Below, in pieces: positions 51,657-59,959 of a stretch of 64,000 nt of DNA. The notes beneath the pieces are model-generated. The model saw only the letters and a list, made by a program, of their open reading frames with translations. It had not been told where the DNA came from and made no database searches. The stretch lies in assembly GCA_020639235.1 (NCBI GenBank), contig JACKHC010000002.1, forward strand, positions 186,001 to 250,000. The letters are read 5' to 3'. The translations under genes were made by a program, and so were the position numbers. Source of the stretch: Phycisphaeraceae bacterium. Lineage in GTDB: Bacteria; Planctomycetota; Phycisphaerae; Phycisphaerales; UBA1924. The stretch's first letter is position 1; every line of letters begins with the position of its first letter.

Positions 51657-51848
51657 ATGATGCCAACCCAATCGACCGTTCAATCGGCGACTTGCCCCGA
51701 ATGCGAGGGTGAGATCGCCTTCCAGCGCCGACCGCTCGCCGGAGAGGTCGTCGTCTGTGTCGGGTGCAGCGCCGAACTGGAAGTCCAGACCGTGGAGCCG
51801 CTCGTGCTCGCGCTGGCCCCCGAGGTCGAGGAGGACTGGGGTGAATAA
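51657..51848 (+). CDS. lysW: Amino-group carrier protein LysW
   Basis: 63-aa carrier. It has a zinc ribbon with C13-x2-C16 (ATCPECEGEI) and C34-x2-C37 (VVVCVGCSAELEV), followed by an acidic tail ending E-D-W-G-E. The terminal glutamate (E63) is the residue to which alpha-aminoadipate or glutamate is joined through its side-chain carboxyl, so intermediates are carried on the protein. AAGGA lies upstream; ATG at 51657 or 51660. lysX starts 8 bp inside its end. This is the hallmark gene of the carrier-protein lysine/ornithine pathway. Confidence 0.95.
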   Translation: MMPTQSTVQSATCPECEGEIAFQRRPLAGEVVVCVGCSAELEVQTVEPLVLALAPEVEEDWGE

Positions 51849-52740
51849 CACCGTCCCGGACGCGCCGCGCCTGGCGCTGCTGTACACGCGGGTGCGCGTC
51901 GAGGAGCGGATGCTCCTCGACGCGTTCGAGTCGATCGGCGTGCCCATCGAAGCGATCGACACCCGCTCCCTCGCTTTCGACACGACCGACCCCGAGCCGT
52001 GGACCCGGTTCTACGCCGTCATCGACCGCTCGCTCAGTCTCACCTGCTCGATCACCGCCACGCGCATCCTCGAGGGCTTCGGCGTCCGGTGCATCAACCC
52101 GGCGCGGGCGATCGAGGTCTGCTCCGACAAACTCGCCTCCACGATCGCGCTGGAGCGCGCCGGGGTCCCGACGCCACGCGTCTGCGTCGCGGTGGACGAA
52201 GAATCCGCCCTCCTCGCCGTCGAGTCCATCGGGTACCCGGCGGTGCTCAAGCCCACGATCGGATCATGGGGGCGGCTCGTGGCGCGCGTCAACGACCGGG
52301 ACGCCGCCGAGGCGATCATCGAGCACCGCGCGACGCTCGGGTCCGCGCAGCAGGGCGTGTTCTATGTGCAGGAGTTCATCGACAAGCCCGGCAGAGACCT
52401 GCGCGTGTTCGTCGTCGGGGGTGAGCCGATCGCCGCGATCGCGCGACGCAGCGCGCACTGGGTCACCAACACCGCGCGCGGCGCCACCGCCGAGGGCATC
52501 GCCATCACCGAAGAACTGGGCGACCTGTGCAGGCGCGCCGCTTCGACCTGCCACGCCGATGTCGTGGCGATCGATCTCCTGGAGTGCCCGCGCAGGGGGC
52601 TGCTCGTCAACGAGCTGAACCACTCCATGGAGTTCCGCAACTCGGTCCAGACCACCGGCGTGGACATCCCCCGATTGGTCGCCGAGCACGCGATTCGCAT
52701 CGCCCGCGCGTGCCGGGCGGAGGTAGCCGCGTGCCGGTAA
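51841..52740 (+). CDS. lysX: LysW ligase LysX (ATP-grasp)
   Basis: 299-aa ATP-grasp ligase that attaches the amino group of alpha-aminoadipate (or glutamate, if it is ArgX) to the LysW terminal glutamate. Visible blocks are YPAVLKPTIGSWGRLVARVN (ATP loop), YVQEFIDKPGRDLRVFVVGG, ARGATAEGI and LLVNELNHSMEFRNSVQTTG then VDIP. The last block lies where substrate choice is made; N-S-V-x-T-T-G looks like the Thermus lysine-pathway enzyme as remembered. It starts with GTG at 51841, overlapping lysW by 8 bp. Confidence 0.92.
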   Translation: MNNTVPDAPRLALLYTRVRVEERMLLDAFESIGVPIEAIDTRSLAFDTTDPEPWTRFYAVIDRSLSLTCSITATRILEGFGVRCINPARAIEVCSDKLASTIALERAGVPTPRVCVAVDEESALLAVESIGYPAVLKPTIGSWGRLVARVNDRDAAEAIIEHRATLGSAQQGVFYVQEFIDKPGRDLRVFVVGGEPIAAIARRSAHWVTNTARGATAEGIAITEELGDLCRRAASTCHADVVAIDLLECPRRGLLVNELNHSMEFRNSVQTTGVDIPRLVAEHAIRIARACRAEVAACR

Positions 52741-53759
52741 GAGCATCCATCATCGGCGCCAGCGGTTACACCGGCGGCGAACTCTGCCGCCTGCTGCTGT
52801 CGCACCCCGACGCCGAACTCGTGCAGGCCACATCGCGCTCGCTCGTGGGCCAGCCGCTGCACCGGATGCATCCCAATCTCCGGGGGCACTCGGCGCTGAC
52901 CTTCTCCGTGCCCGATGCGCTCGAGCCGTGCGATGTGCTGTTCCTCTGCATGCCGCACGGCGAGTCATCGAAGCAGATCGCGCGCTTGATCGAGCACGCG
53001 CGCGTCGTGATCGATCTCGCCGCGGACTTCCGCCTCCGCGATATGGCCGAGTATCGGAAGTGGTACGAGCAGGAGCACCCCTGCCCCGAAGCCGCGCGCA
53101 CCGCGGTGTACGGGCTCCCCGAACTCTCGCGCGACTCGCTGCGTGACGCGCGCCTGATCTCGGGCGTCGGGTGCAACGCCACGGCGATGAACCTCGCGCT
53201 CCTGCCGCTGGCCCGCGCCGGGCTGATCGACCGCGCCATCGCGGATATCAAGGTCGGCTCGTCCGAGGGCGGCGCCGAGGCCTCGCAGTCATCGCACCAC
53301 CCCGAGCGATCGCGGGCCGTGCGAACCTATTCCCCGTGGGGGCACCGCCACCTCGCCGAGGTGAAGCAGGCGCTGGGCGACCTCCGCATCGACGCGACCA
53401 TCACCGCGATCGAGATGGTCCGGGGCGTGCTCTGCACGGCGCATGTCGAGCCGACGCGCCCCGTCGATGACAAGGAACTCTGGCGCCTGTACCGCGAGGC
53501 CTACAACGCCGAGCCCTTCGTGCGGATCGTCCGCGACCGCGCGGGCATGCACCGGCTCCCCGACCCCAAGGTGCTCGCCGGGTCCAACCACGCGGATGTC
53601 GGGTTCGTGATCGATGAACACTCGGGGCGCATCATCGCGCTGTGCGCTATCGACAACATGATGAAGGGCGCCGCCGGCTCGGCGGTGCAGTGCATGAACC
53701 TGGCGTTCGGACTGCCCGAAACAGCAGGGCTCACGTTCCCGGGGCTCCACCCGGCGTAA
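52731..53759 (+). CDS. lysY: LysW-aminoadipyl-phosphate reductase LysY
   Basis: 342-aa ArgC-family dehydrogenase. ASIIGASGYTGGELCRLLLS is the NADP-binding loop and ISGVGCNATAMNLALLPLA has the catalytic cysteine; GSSEGGAEASQSSHHPERSR and HRHLAEVKQAL are typical of LysY rather than standard ArgC. It would reduce LysW-bound acyl phosphate to the semialdehyde. It starts with GTG at 52731 preceded by GGAGGT and overlaps lysX by 10 bp. The neighbouring arginine operon has its own distinct argC. Confidence 0.92.
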   Translation: MPVRASIIGASGYTGGELCRLLLSHPDAELVQATSRSLVGQPLHRMHPNLRGHSALTFSVPDALEPCDVLFLCMPHGESSKQIARLIEHARVVIDLAADFRLRDMAEYRKWYEQEHPCPEAARTAVYGLPELSRDSLRDARLISGVGCNATAMNLALLPLARAGLIDRAIADIKVGSSEGGAEASQSSHHPERSRAVRTYSPWGHRHLAEVKQALGDLRIDATITAIEMVRGVLCTAHVEPTRPVDDKELWRLYREAYNAEPFVRIVRDRAGMHRLPDPKVLAGSNHADVGFVIDEHSGRIIALCAIDNMMKGAAGSAVQCMNLAFGLPETAGLTFPGLHPA

Positions 53760-53768
53760 GGGAACACC

Positions 53769-54593
53769 ATGAACGGACTGATGGTCATCAAGATCGGCGG
53801 CGGCGAAGGAATCGAACTCGAGCCGATCCTCCACGAAGTCGCCGAACTCGTGCACGCCGGGCAGCGCGTCGTCCTGGTGCATGGCGGCTCGCACGAAACC
53901 AACGAACTCGCCGCGCAGCTCGGGCACGCGCCGCGCTGGATCACCAGCCCATCCGGGCACACCAGCCGGCGCACCGACCGACGCACGCTCGAGATCTTCG
54001 AGATGGTGTACTGCGGCAAGGTCAACAAGGGCATCGTCGAGACGCTCCGCGCCCGCGCCGTCGACGCGGTCGGCCTGTCCGGAATCGACGGCGGCATCTG
54101 GCTCGGCGAGCGCAAGAACGCCATCCGATCGATCGAGGACGGACGGACCGTCATCATCCGCGACGATCTCACCGGCGCCGTCAAGTCCGTGGACCGATCA
54201 TTCCTCTCGCTGATTCTCGATGCCGGACGCACCCCCGTCCTCACGCCGCCCGCCGTGACGAGCGACGGCGTGGCGATCAACGTCGATGCCGACCGCGCCG
54301 CGGCACGCACCGCCGCCGCCCTCAACGCCGACGAACTGCTGCTGCTCTCGAATGTGCCCGGCGTCCTCGCCGATCCGAACGATCGCTCCACCCTGATCCG
54401 ATCTACGCACGGCGCGGGGCTCCAGCGCATCCGTGAGGCCGCGACCGGACGGATGAAGAACAAGGTGCTCGCGGCCGAGGAGGCCATCGACGGCGGCGTG
54501 AGGCGCGCGGTCATCGGTTCGGCCAACGGGCAGAACGCCATCGCACGAGCGCGCCAGGGCGCCGGCACCGTGTTCGAAGGCGCGTTCGCGTGA
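53769..54593 (+). CDS. lysZ: LysW-aminoadipate kinase LysZ
   Basis: 274-aa amino-acid kinase of the ArgB/LysZ group. MVIKIGGGEGIELEPILHEV is the phosphate loop, VVLVHGGSHETNELAAQLGH the substrate loop, and VAINVDADRAAARTAAALNA plus GRMKNKVLAAEEAIDGGVRR the ATP-site blocks. It phosphorylates the side-chain carboxyl of the amino acid carried on LysW. There is a 9-bp gap after lysY. Unlike the kinase in the arginine operon it has no acetyltransferase domain. Confidence 0.92.
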   Translation: MNGLMVIKIGGGEGIELEPILHEVAELVHAGQRVVLVHGGSHETNELAAQLGHAPRWITSPSGHTSRRTDRRTLEIFEMVYCGKVNKGIVETLRARAVDAVGLSGIDGGIWLGERKNAIRSIEDGRTVIIRDDLTGAVKSVDRSFLSLILDAGRTPVLTPPAVTSDGVAINVDADRAAARTAAALNADELLLLSNVPGVLADPNDRSTLIRSTHGAGLQRIREAATGRMKNKVLAAEEAIDGGVRRAVIGSANGQNAIARARQGAGTVFEGAFA

Positions 54594-55762
54594 GCACGGC
54601 GCAGCACATCGACGAACCGGTAGCCGCACGCATCCTCGAGGATGTCGTCTCCACGCCCAGCGTGTCCGGCTCGGAGCGCGGCGCGGCCGAAGTCTTCGCC
54701 AGGCACGCCGCGTCGCTGGGTTTCACCACCGAGATCGACGCCGCCGGCAACGCGATCGCCCGCCTCGCCGGGCGACGACCGATCCATCGGCGCATCGCGC
54801 TGCTCGGGCACATCGACACCGTCCCCGGCGACATCCCCGTCCGCATCGACGGCGGCGTGCTCCACGGGCGCGGCTCGGTCGACGCCAAAGGGCCGCTCTG
54901 CGCGATGCTCCTCGGAGCGGCATCGTGCGGGGCGCCCGACGGCATCGAACTCCTCGTCATCGGAGCGGTCGGGGAAGAAACCACCGAGTCGCCCGGCGCA
55001 CGCTTCCTCCGCGATCGGTTGCGGCCCGACGCGTGCATCATCGGCGAGCCCAGCGGCTGGGACGGCGTCACGCTCGGGTACAAGGGCCGCCTCGTCGCCA
55101 CCGCCACGCGCACCCAGGATTGCTCGCACAGCGCCGGTCCAGAACCTTCCCCCGGCGATGCGCTCTTCGCGTGGTGGCGGAACATCACCGACCAGATCGA
55201 CGCGATGAACGCCGGACGCGAGCGCGCCTTCGACCGCATCCAGGCCACCATCAACACGATTCAGAGCGGCGCGGACGGGCTCGCATCCAACGCGCGGATG
55301 GTGTGCGGCTTCCGGCTCCCGGAAGATGTTCCGCCGGCAATGCTCGAAACACGCCTCCGTGCAAGCGCGCAGGAGTTCGGCGTCGAGGTCCGCACCACGG
55401 GCCACGAGTCCGCCTACGCGACGCTGCGCACGGACCCCGTCGTGCGGGCGCTCAGCGCGGCAATCCGCGCCGAGGGTGGTGCGCCGCGCCACAAACTCAA
55501 GACCGGCACCGCGGACCTCAATGTCGTCGCGCCCGTCTGGCGATGCCCCATCGCCGCCTACGGCCCCGGCGACAGCGCGCTCGACCACACGCCCGACGAA
55601 CACATCAGCATCGACGAGTACCTGCGCTCCATCCGCGTCATCGCGCGCGCCGTGTCATGCCTCGCCGACGAGTTGTTGCCGAGGATGTCACCAAGGGCAG
55701 GGAGATCGTGCGAGCCGTCTAGTCCCCGATGCTCTCGCCCAGCGACTCCAGAAGACCTTTGA
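54590..55762 (+). CDS. lysK: LysW-lysine/ornithine hydrolase LysK
   Basis: 390-aa M20 zinc hydrolase releasing the finished amino acid from LysW. Metal and catalytic residues are in LLGHIDTVPGDIPV, GRGSVDAKGPLCAMLLGAAS and GAVGEETTESPGARFL; KLKTGTADLNVVAPVW is a LysK-type block. It starts with GTG, overlapping the lysZ stop (GTGA). The C-terminal about 25 residues (after DELLPRM) look unstructured and overlap the end of the convergent kinase gene by 44 bp, so the natural end may have been extended by drift. Confidence 0.88.
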   Translation: MSTAQHIDEPVAARILEDVVSTPSVSGSERGAAEVFARHAASLGFTTEIDAAGNAIARLAGRRPIHRRIALLGHIDTVPGDIPVRIDGGVLHGRGSVDAKGPLCAMLLGAASCGAPDGIELLVIGAVGEETTESPGARFLRDRLRPDACIIGEPSGWDGVTLGYKGRLVATATRTQDCSHSAGPEPSPGDALFAWWRNITDQIDAMNAGRERAFDRIQATINTIQSGADGLASNARMVCGFRLPEDVPPAMLETRLRASAQEFGVEVRTTGHESAYATLRTDPVVRALSAAIRAEGGAPRHKLKTGTADLNVVAPVWRCPIAAYGPGDSALDHTPDEHISIDEYLRSIRVIARAVSCLADELLPRMSPRAGRSCEPSSPRCSRPATPEDL

Positions 55763-57860
55763 CGTACTGCGTGTGCCCATGATCGGGGCCGAGCACCTCG
55801 AGTTGATCCGCGCGCACCTCCCTGAGGCGCTCAATCCCTTCCGCACGCTGGCCCATCTTCACAAGCAGAGTCGCGTAGTTCGCGCGCGCGATGAGGGTGC
55901 GCGGGTGCTTCGGGCCGTACTCCTCGATGCGGAGTTCCATGTTGCGTTCAAAGAGCGGCCTGGCGTCATCAAGGCGACCCATTGTGGCGTAGAGGTGGGC
56001 GAGATTGTTCATGGATGTCATGGTGTTGCCATTGAGATCGCCGAGAGTTCGCCGGCGCCACTCGTACGCCTCCAGCAGGTACGACTCGGCTTCACCGAGT
56101 CGCCCAACCTCCTCGAGTTCACCCCCCATCAGACTCACCGTAAGCATCGTCTCATGCGCCTCGGGCCACCGGCGGCGCTGGGAAGCGAGCACCTCTCCGA
56201 ATAGCGCAAGAGCCTCGTCATGCCGCCCCTGCCAACTGAGACAGTTGGCATAGTCACGCTTGGCCAACAGCGTCTGAATGTCATCTGCACCGAGATGCTC
56301 CTCCGACAGGTCCCACGCGCGCTTCAGGTGCGGCTCCGCGTCGGCGTATTCCGTCCGCTGGTGCATGATGTACCCGATGCCTTGCTGAATCTTCGCCTCG
56401 ACGAGCGGCTTGTCGGCAAATCGCTCGCTGATCGAGTCCGATGCGCGCCGGAGCGCGACGGAGATCGGCATATCGGCGATCTGCCCCGTCTCCGGGTCCG
56501 CCTGCCCGAGCACATCGTTTGTGTAGAACTCCAGCACGCCGTCGGCGACTTCCTTCTGTTCTTCGATGTCTTTGAGGCGCTGGAGGGCGACATCCGTCGC
56601 ATCCTCCGCGCGGCTACGCTGCACAAGTGAATACACAGTCAGCGCGATGATCGCGACAATTGCCACCGTCGTGATGCCGACCGGGATGGGTGCGCGGCGG
56701 ACGAGTTTCCGTGTGCGATACAGCACCGAGTCCGGGCGGGCCGAAACGGGCAACCCGCCGAGATACGCACGCAGTTCATCGCCGAGCGCCTGCGCGGTGG
56801 GATACCGGCGGTCCGGCTCCTTTGCCAGTGCACGCATGAAAATGACATCAAGATCACCGCGAAGCGTCCGGCGCAGCGCGGTCGTGCTCATGCCCGAGGT
56901 CGTCTCGGAAGTATCGGCGCGGCGCATCACAGCGGTGCTCGCCAGGATCGGCGTCTGCTCCCGAATCGCCCGCTCGTAGGCGCGTGGAGTCGGTTCGTCG
57001 ATCTGATACGGCTCGGCTCCGGTGAGCAGTTCGTACAGCACAACGCCCATCGAGTACACATCGCTCGCGGTCGTGAGCGATCCGGCGTTGATCATTTCCG
57101 GGCTCGCGTAGCGCGGCGTGAGGAACCGTTCGCTCGTCACCGTCACCGATCCATCGCCCGCATCGAGCGCCTTGGCGATGCCGAAGTCCAGCAACTGCAC
57201 GCGCCCCTCCGAGTTGACGAGTATGTTCCCCGGCTTGATATCGCGGTGCAGGATGAGATTCCGGTGCGCGTGCGCCACACCCGCGACCACCTGCAGGAAC
57301 AGTTCGATGCGCTTCCGGATAGACAGGCAGTTCTCGTCGCAGTACCGATGGATCGGCCGGCCCTCAACGAGGTCCATCACGAGGTACGGACGCCCATCGG
57401 CAGTCGACCCCGCGTCGAGCATCCGTGCGACATTCGGGTGCGCCAGGCGCGACAGCGCGGCACGCTCGCTCTCGAAACGGCGGAGGAACAGAGCGGTGTC
57501 CATGCCCCGCTTGAGCACCTTGATCGCGACGCGTTGCTCGTATGTGCCGTCGGCGCGCTCCGCCTCGTACACCACGCCCATGCCGCCCTCGCCGATCCGG
57601 CGCAGCACGCGATACCGTTCGATCACCAGATCCTCGGGCGCTGTCGGATCAACTCGCGTAACCAGCGACTCCAACTCGATCGGTGCGCCGATCTCGAGCA
57701 GGTTGTCAGACGCGTGCGCCTCAAGCATCTTGAGAACGGTCGAGGCGATCTTGGCATCACCCGCGCTCAGTTCACCGACCATCGCATCGCGGGACTCCTC
57801 CGGTGCACGCATCGCACGCTCGTAGATGTCGCGCACCTTCTTCCACTGCTCGGGCGTCAT
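55719..57860 (-). CDS. Membrane Ser/Thr kinase with TPR repeats
   Basis: 713-aa Hanks-type kinase. The catalytic domain spans about 85-370: RIGEGGMGVVYEAERADGTY, VAIKVLKRG, LILHRDIKPGNILVNSEG, LLDFGIAKALDAG, TPRYASPEMINAG, DVYSMGVVLYELLTGAEPY. A TM helix follows near 395-415 (IPVGITTVAIVAIIALTVYS), then about 300 residues of tetratricopeptide repeats (ARANYATLLVKMGQRAEGIE). The ATG overlaps the stop of the sigma-factor gene (ATGA), so the two are coupled. TPRs probably recruit a partner on the outer face. Confidence 0.92.
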   Translation of the reverse strand: MTPEQWKKVRDIYERAMRAPEESRDAMVGELSAGDAKIASTVLKMLEAHASDNLLEIGAPIELESLVTRVDPTAPEDLVIERYRVLRRIGEGGMGVVYEAERADGTYEQRVAIKVLKRGMDTALFLRRFESERAALSRLAHPNVARMLDAGSTADGRPYLVMDLVEGRPIHRYCDENCLSIRKRIELFLQVVAGVAHAHRNLILHRDIKPGNILVNSEGRVQLLDFGIAKALDAGDGSVTVTSERFLTPRYASPEMINAGSLTTASDVYSMGVVLYELLTGAEPYQIDEPTPRAYERAIREQTPILASTAVMRRADTSETTSGMSTTALRRTLRGDLDVIFMRALAKEPDRRYPTAQALGDELRAYLGGLPVSARPDSVLYRTRKLVRRAPIPVGITTVAIVAIIALTVYSLVQRSRAEDATDVALQRLKDIEEQKEVADGVLEFYTNDVLGQADPETGQIADMPISVALRRASDSISERFADKPLVEAKIQQGIGYIMHQRTEYADAEPHLKRAWDLSEEHLGADDIQTLLAKRDYANCLSWQGRHDEALALFGEVLASQRRRWPEAHETMLTVSLMGGELEEVGRLGEAESYLLEAYEWRRRTLGDLNGNTMTSMNNLAHLYATMGRLDDARPLFERNMELRIEEYGPKHPRTLIARANYATLLVKMGQRAEGIERLREVRADQLEVLGPDHGHTQYVKGLLESLGESIGD

Positions 57861-58426
57861 GCCCCGGCGCTCTCAGAGAGCCGCGCCAGCAGCCACGCGC
57901 GGGCCGCCGACCAATCCCGCTCAATCGTCGCGTGCGACACGCCCAGCATCTCCGCGGCCTGCTCGATGCTCACGCCGCCGAACACGCGCAGTTCCACAAC
58001 ACGCGCCGCACGCGGATCGGCTCCGGCCAGTTGCGTCAGCGCTTCGTCGAGCGCGAGGATGTCGAGGCGATCCGCCTCGGCGATCGCGGGCTCGAGCTCG
58101 ACGCGCTCCCAATCCCCGCCCCGCTTGAGCGACCGCTTCCGGCGAGCCGAATCTACGAGGATCTGCCTGATCGCGCGCGAAGCGGCGCTGAAAAACTGCG
58201 CCCGGCTGTGAAAGGTGATCCGCGTCTGATCAACCAGGCGGATGTACGCCTCGTGCACGAGCGCCGTCGCCTGGAGCGTGTGGTCCGGACGCTCGCGCCG
58301 CATGCGGCTCTGCGCCAGCTTGCGCAGTTCGTCGTACACCAGCGGGAGCAGTTCCTCGGTCGCGTCGGCCCGACCCCGGCTCACATCCACCAGCAGCTGC
58401 GTGATGTCCCTCGTCTGCGGCTCCAC
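57857..58426 (-). CDS. ECF-type sigma factor (planctomycete kinase-linked type)
   Basis: 189-aa sigma factor. It begins PQTRDITQLLVDVSRGRADA then TEELLPLVYDELRKLAQSRM, the typical opening of the planctomycete family paired with kinases. Region 2 continues through TLQATALVHEAYIRLVDQTR and FFSAASRAIRQILVDSARRK. Region 4 is VVELRVFGGVSIEQAAEMLG then VSHATIERDWSAARAWL. The GTG at 58426 is chosen because it gives the family start; the frame is open further up. The kinase gene follows with a 4-bp overlap. Confidence 0.87.
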   Translation of the reverse strand: MEPQTRDITQLLVDVSRGRADATEELLPLVYDELRKLAQSRMRRERPDHTLQATALVHEAYIRLVDQTRITFHSRAQFFSAASRAIRQILVDSARRKRSLKRGGDWERVELEPAIAEADRLDILALDEALTQLAGADPRAARVVELRVFGGVSIEQAAEMLGVSHATIERDWSAARAWLLARLSESAGA

Positions 58427-58607
58427 GGGCAGGCCCCACAAAAAACTCGAAAAGACCCGGCCCGCGTGAGGGACCGACCGCCCGGATGACGCCCTGACCT
58501 TGGCCGGAGGCGTTCCCGGCATCATCCCACATGACCCCGTCGCGTCAAGGAGTTTCCTCCGCCCCGCGCCCCCCACCGCGACCGGGCACCGACCATAGGA
58601 GCAGACC

Positions 58608-59624
58608 ATGAAGACTCGTTCGACCGTCGCATTATCGGCCGCCTTGATCACATCGCTGAGTGCAGCGTTCAGCGCTTCCGGAGCGGCCCAGTACTGGCTC
58701 TACCACCACACCGGAATCGGTGCAGGAGCTCAGACCATCTTCGATACCGGCGAGACCAACCCGACGCCCGGCACCTGGGATGGCATTCAATGCGGGTACT
58801 ACAGCTCTCCCGGGGTTTGCGTCATGTCCTGTGACAACTCCGAGTCGCGCCATTGGGGAGTTGGGTCAATCGCGGCGCTCCCCGGCTTCGTGTCCGTAGA
58901 CACAACCTCGCACCGGGGATGCTGCCCCGCTCCCGGAGATACCACCAATACCCGTGGAAGAGCGCAGTTCATTCTTGACGACCTCGTCGTCTCCTCGCCG
59001 AATGCCACCGAGGTGATCAAGCTGAAGTTCCGCGTCAGGCTCGATCTTGACACCACCGGTGTGGTTGGAAACGGCGCAAATCAGGCCGCCTGCGTTGTCA
59101 AGATGCAGGTGCCGTCCATCGGAAGCGGAGAGATCACAATCTTTGATCAGACTTTCAACCACATGGCTCCCGCGAGTTGGTACGTCGAGGACACGGATGT
59201 TGTTTTCGTGAGCCAACCGATCACCGTGCAGACCAACGAGGTGCTCAAGGTCCGATTCCTCCTGGTCCTCAACTCTTCCTGCCTCGATGCATTCAACCTG
59301 GGAGCCAGCTTCTCCAATCGCGCCAACGGCGACATGTCGTTCATGGAAGGCGAACCGACATTCATCGTCGACGAGGGCGTGACGGTGAACTCAGTGCAGG
59401 CCAACATCGTCGACAACTTCTGGACGCCGCCGACCACAAATTGCCCCGGCGATATCGCCAACGGCGACGGCATGGTGGATGTCGACGACCTCAACGCCAT
59501 CCTCTCCGCCTTCGGCACCTCCGTCGGCATCGGCGACCCGCGCGACACCGCCAACGATGACGGCTTCATCGATGTCGACGACCTCAATGTTGTGCTGGGC
59601 AACTTCGGCGCGATGTGCGGCTGA
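58608..59624 (+). CDS. Secreted protein with dockerin-like C-terminus
   Basis: 338-aa exported protein. The signal peptide is MKTRSTVALSAALITSLSAA, then FSASGA. The middle is beta-rich with three cysteine pairs near residues 60-105 (GYYSSPGVCVMSCDNSES, SHRGCCPAPG). The C-terminus has two calcium-binding-like repeats (GDIANGDGMVDVDDLNAILS, DTANDDGFIDVDDLNVVLGN) and ends M-C-G, like the protein at 49296. A strong hairpin follows. The function is unknown; the dockerin-like end suggests surface anchoring or complex assembly. Confidence 0.85.
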   Translation: MKTRSTVALSAALITSLSAAFSASGAAQYWLYHHTGIGAGAQTIFDTGETNPTPGTWDGIQCGYYSSPGVCVMSCDNSESRHWGVGSIAALPGFVSVDTTSHRGCCPAPGDTTNTRGRAQFILDDLVVSSPNATEVIKLKFRVRLDLDTTGVVGNGANQAACVVKMQVPSIGSGEITIFDQTFNHMAPASWYVEDTDVVFVSQPITVQTNEVLKVRFLLVLNSSCLDAFNLGASFSNRANGDMSFMEGEPTFIVDEGVTVNSVQANIVDNFWTPPTTNCPGDIANGDGMVDVDDLNAILSAFGTSVGIGDPRDTANDDGFIDVDDLNVVLGNFGAMCG

Positions 59625-59683
59625 TCGCGACACGATCCCATTGCATGTCGTAGGGCGCACGCTGTGGGGCGCCGATCTGAACG

Positions 59684-59725
59684 CCGCCGGGTGCTCAACT
59701 TGTTGAGGCCCGGCGGTGTTCGCTT
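59684..59725 (+). terminator. Terminator before the integrated element
   Basis: CCGCCGGG pairs with CCCGGCGG, and inside it CTCAAC pairs with GTTGAG: a two-part stem of 8 plus 6 bp, followed by TGTTCGCTTC. It ends the secreted-protein transcript 38 bp before the left att copy. Confidence 0.75.
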
Positions 59726-59753
59726 CATACACTCATGCGAAAGTGAAGCGAAA

Positions 59754-59780
59754 AAGCGGAGAGGGGGGATTCGAACCCCC
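59754..59780 (+). repeat. Left att copy (attL side), tRNA-Ser 3' end
   Basis: 27 bp: AAGCGGAGAG, six G in total after GCGGAGA, ATTCGAACCCCC. It matches the right copy at 63529-63556 except for one missing G in the G-run. It contains the T-loop and acceptor end of tRNA-Ser without the rest of the tRNA. Confidence 0.88.
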
Positions 59781-59959
59781 TTGAAAGCGGCGATTCCAGC
59801 GAGCCAGAGGGGGATGGCGTACACGGGCGCGTACACGATCTGCGCCCGGACCCGGAGTTGGCGACCGTCATGGAAGCGTGGCCCGATCTCTCGGTCCGCG
59901 CCCGTCGCGTCATTGTCGCCTTCATCCGGAACCTGCGCAAGTCGGGGCTTGCCGAATGA
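59781..59959 (+). other. Displaced integrase C-terminal tail, in frame across att
   Basis: A coding-like stretch without its own start. Read in the frame ending at TGA 59957-59959 it gives GDGVHGRVHDLRPDPELATV then MEAWPDLSVRARRVIVAFIR and NLRKSGLAE, which looks like the helical tail of planctomycete integrases. If the right att copy were joined to it, as in an excised circle, the integrase frame from 62284 would read through the att core into exactly this frame. The TGA overlaps the rep ATG (ATGA). Confidence 0.7.
59815..59839 (+). repeat. 25-bp direct repeat, left copy
   Basis: Identical over 25 bp to 63369-63393 inside the integrase gene. In both places it encodes G-V-H-G-R-V-H-D in frame, and it contains two copies of GTACACG. 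Confidence 0.9.
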
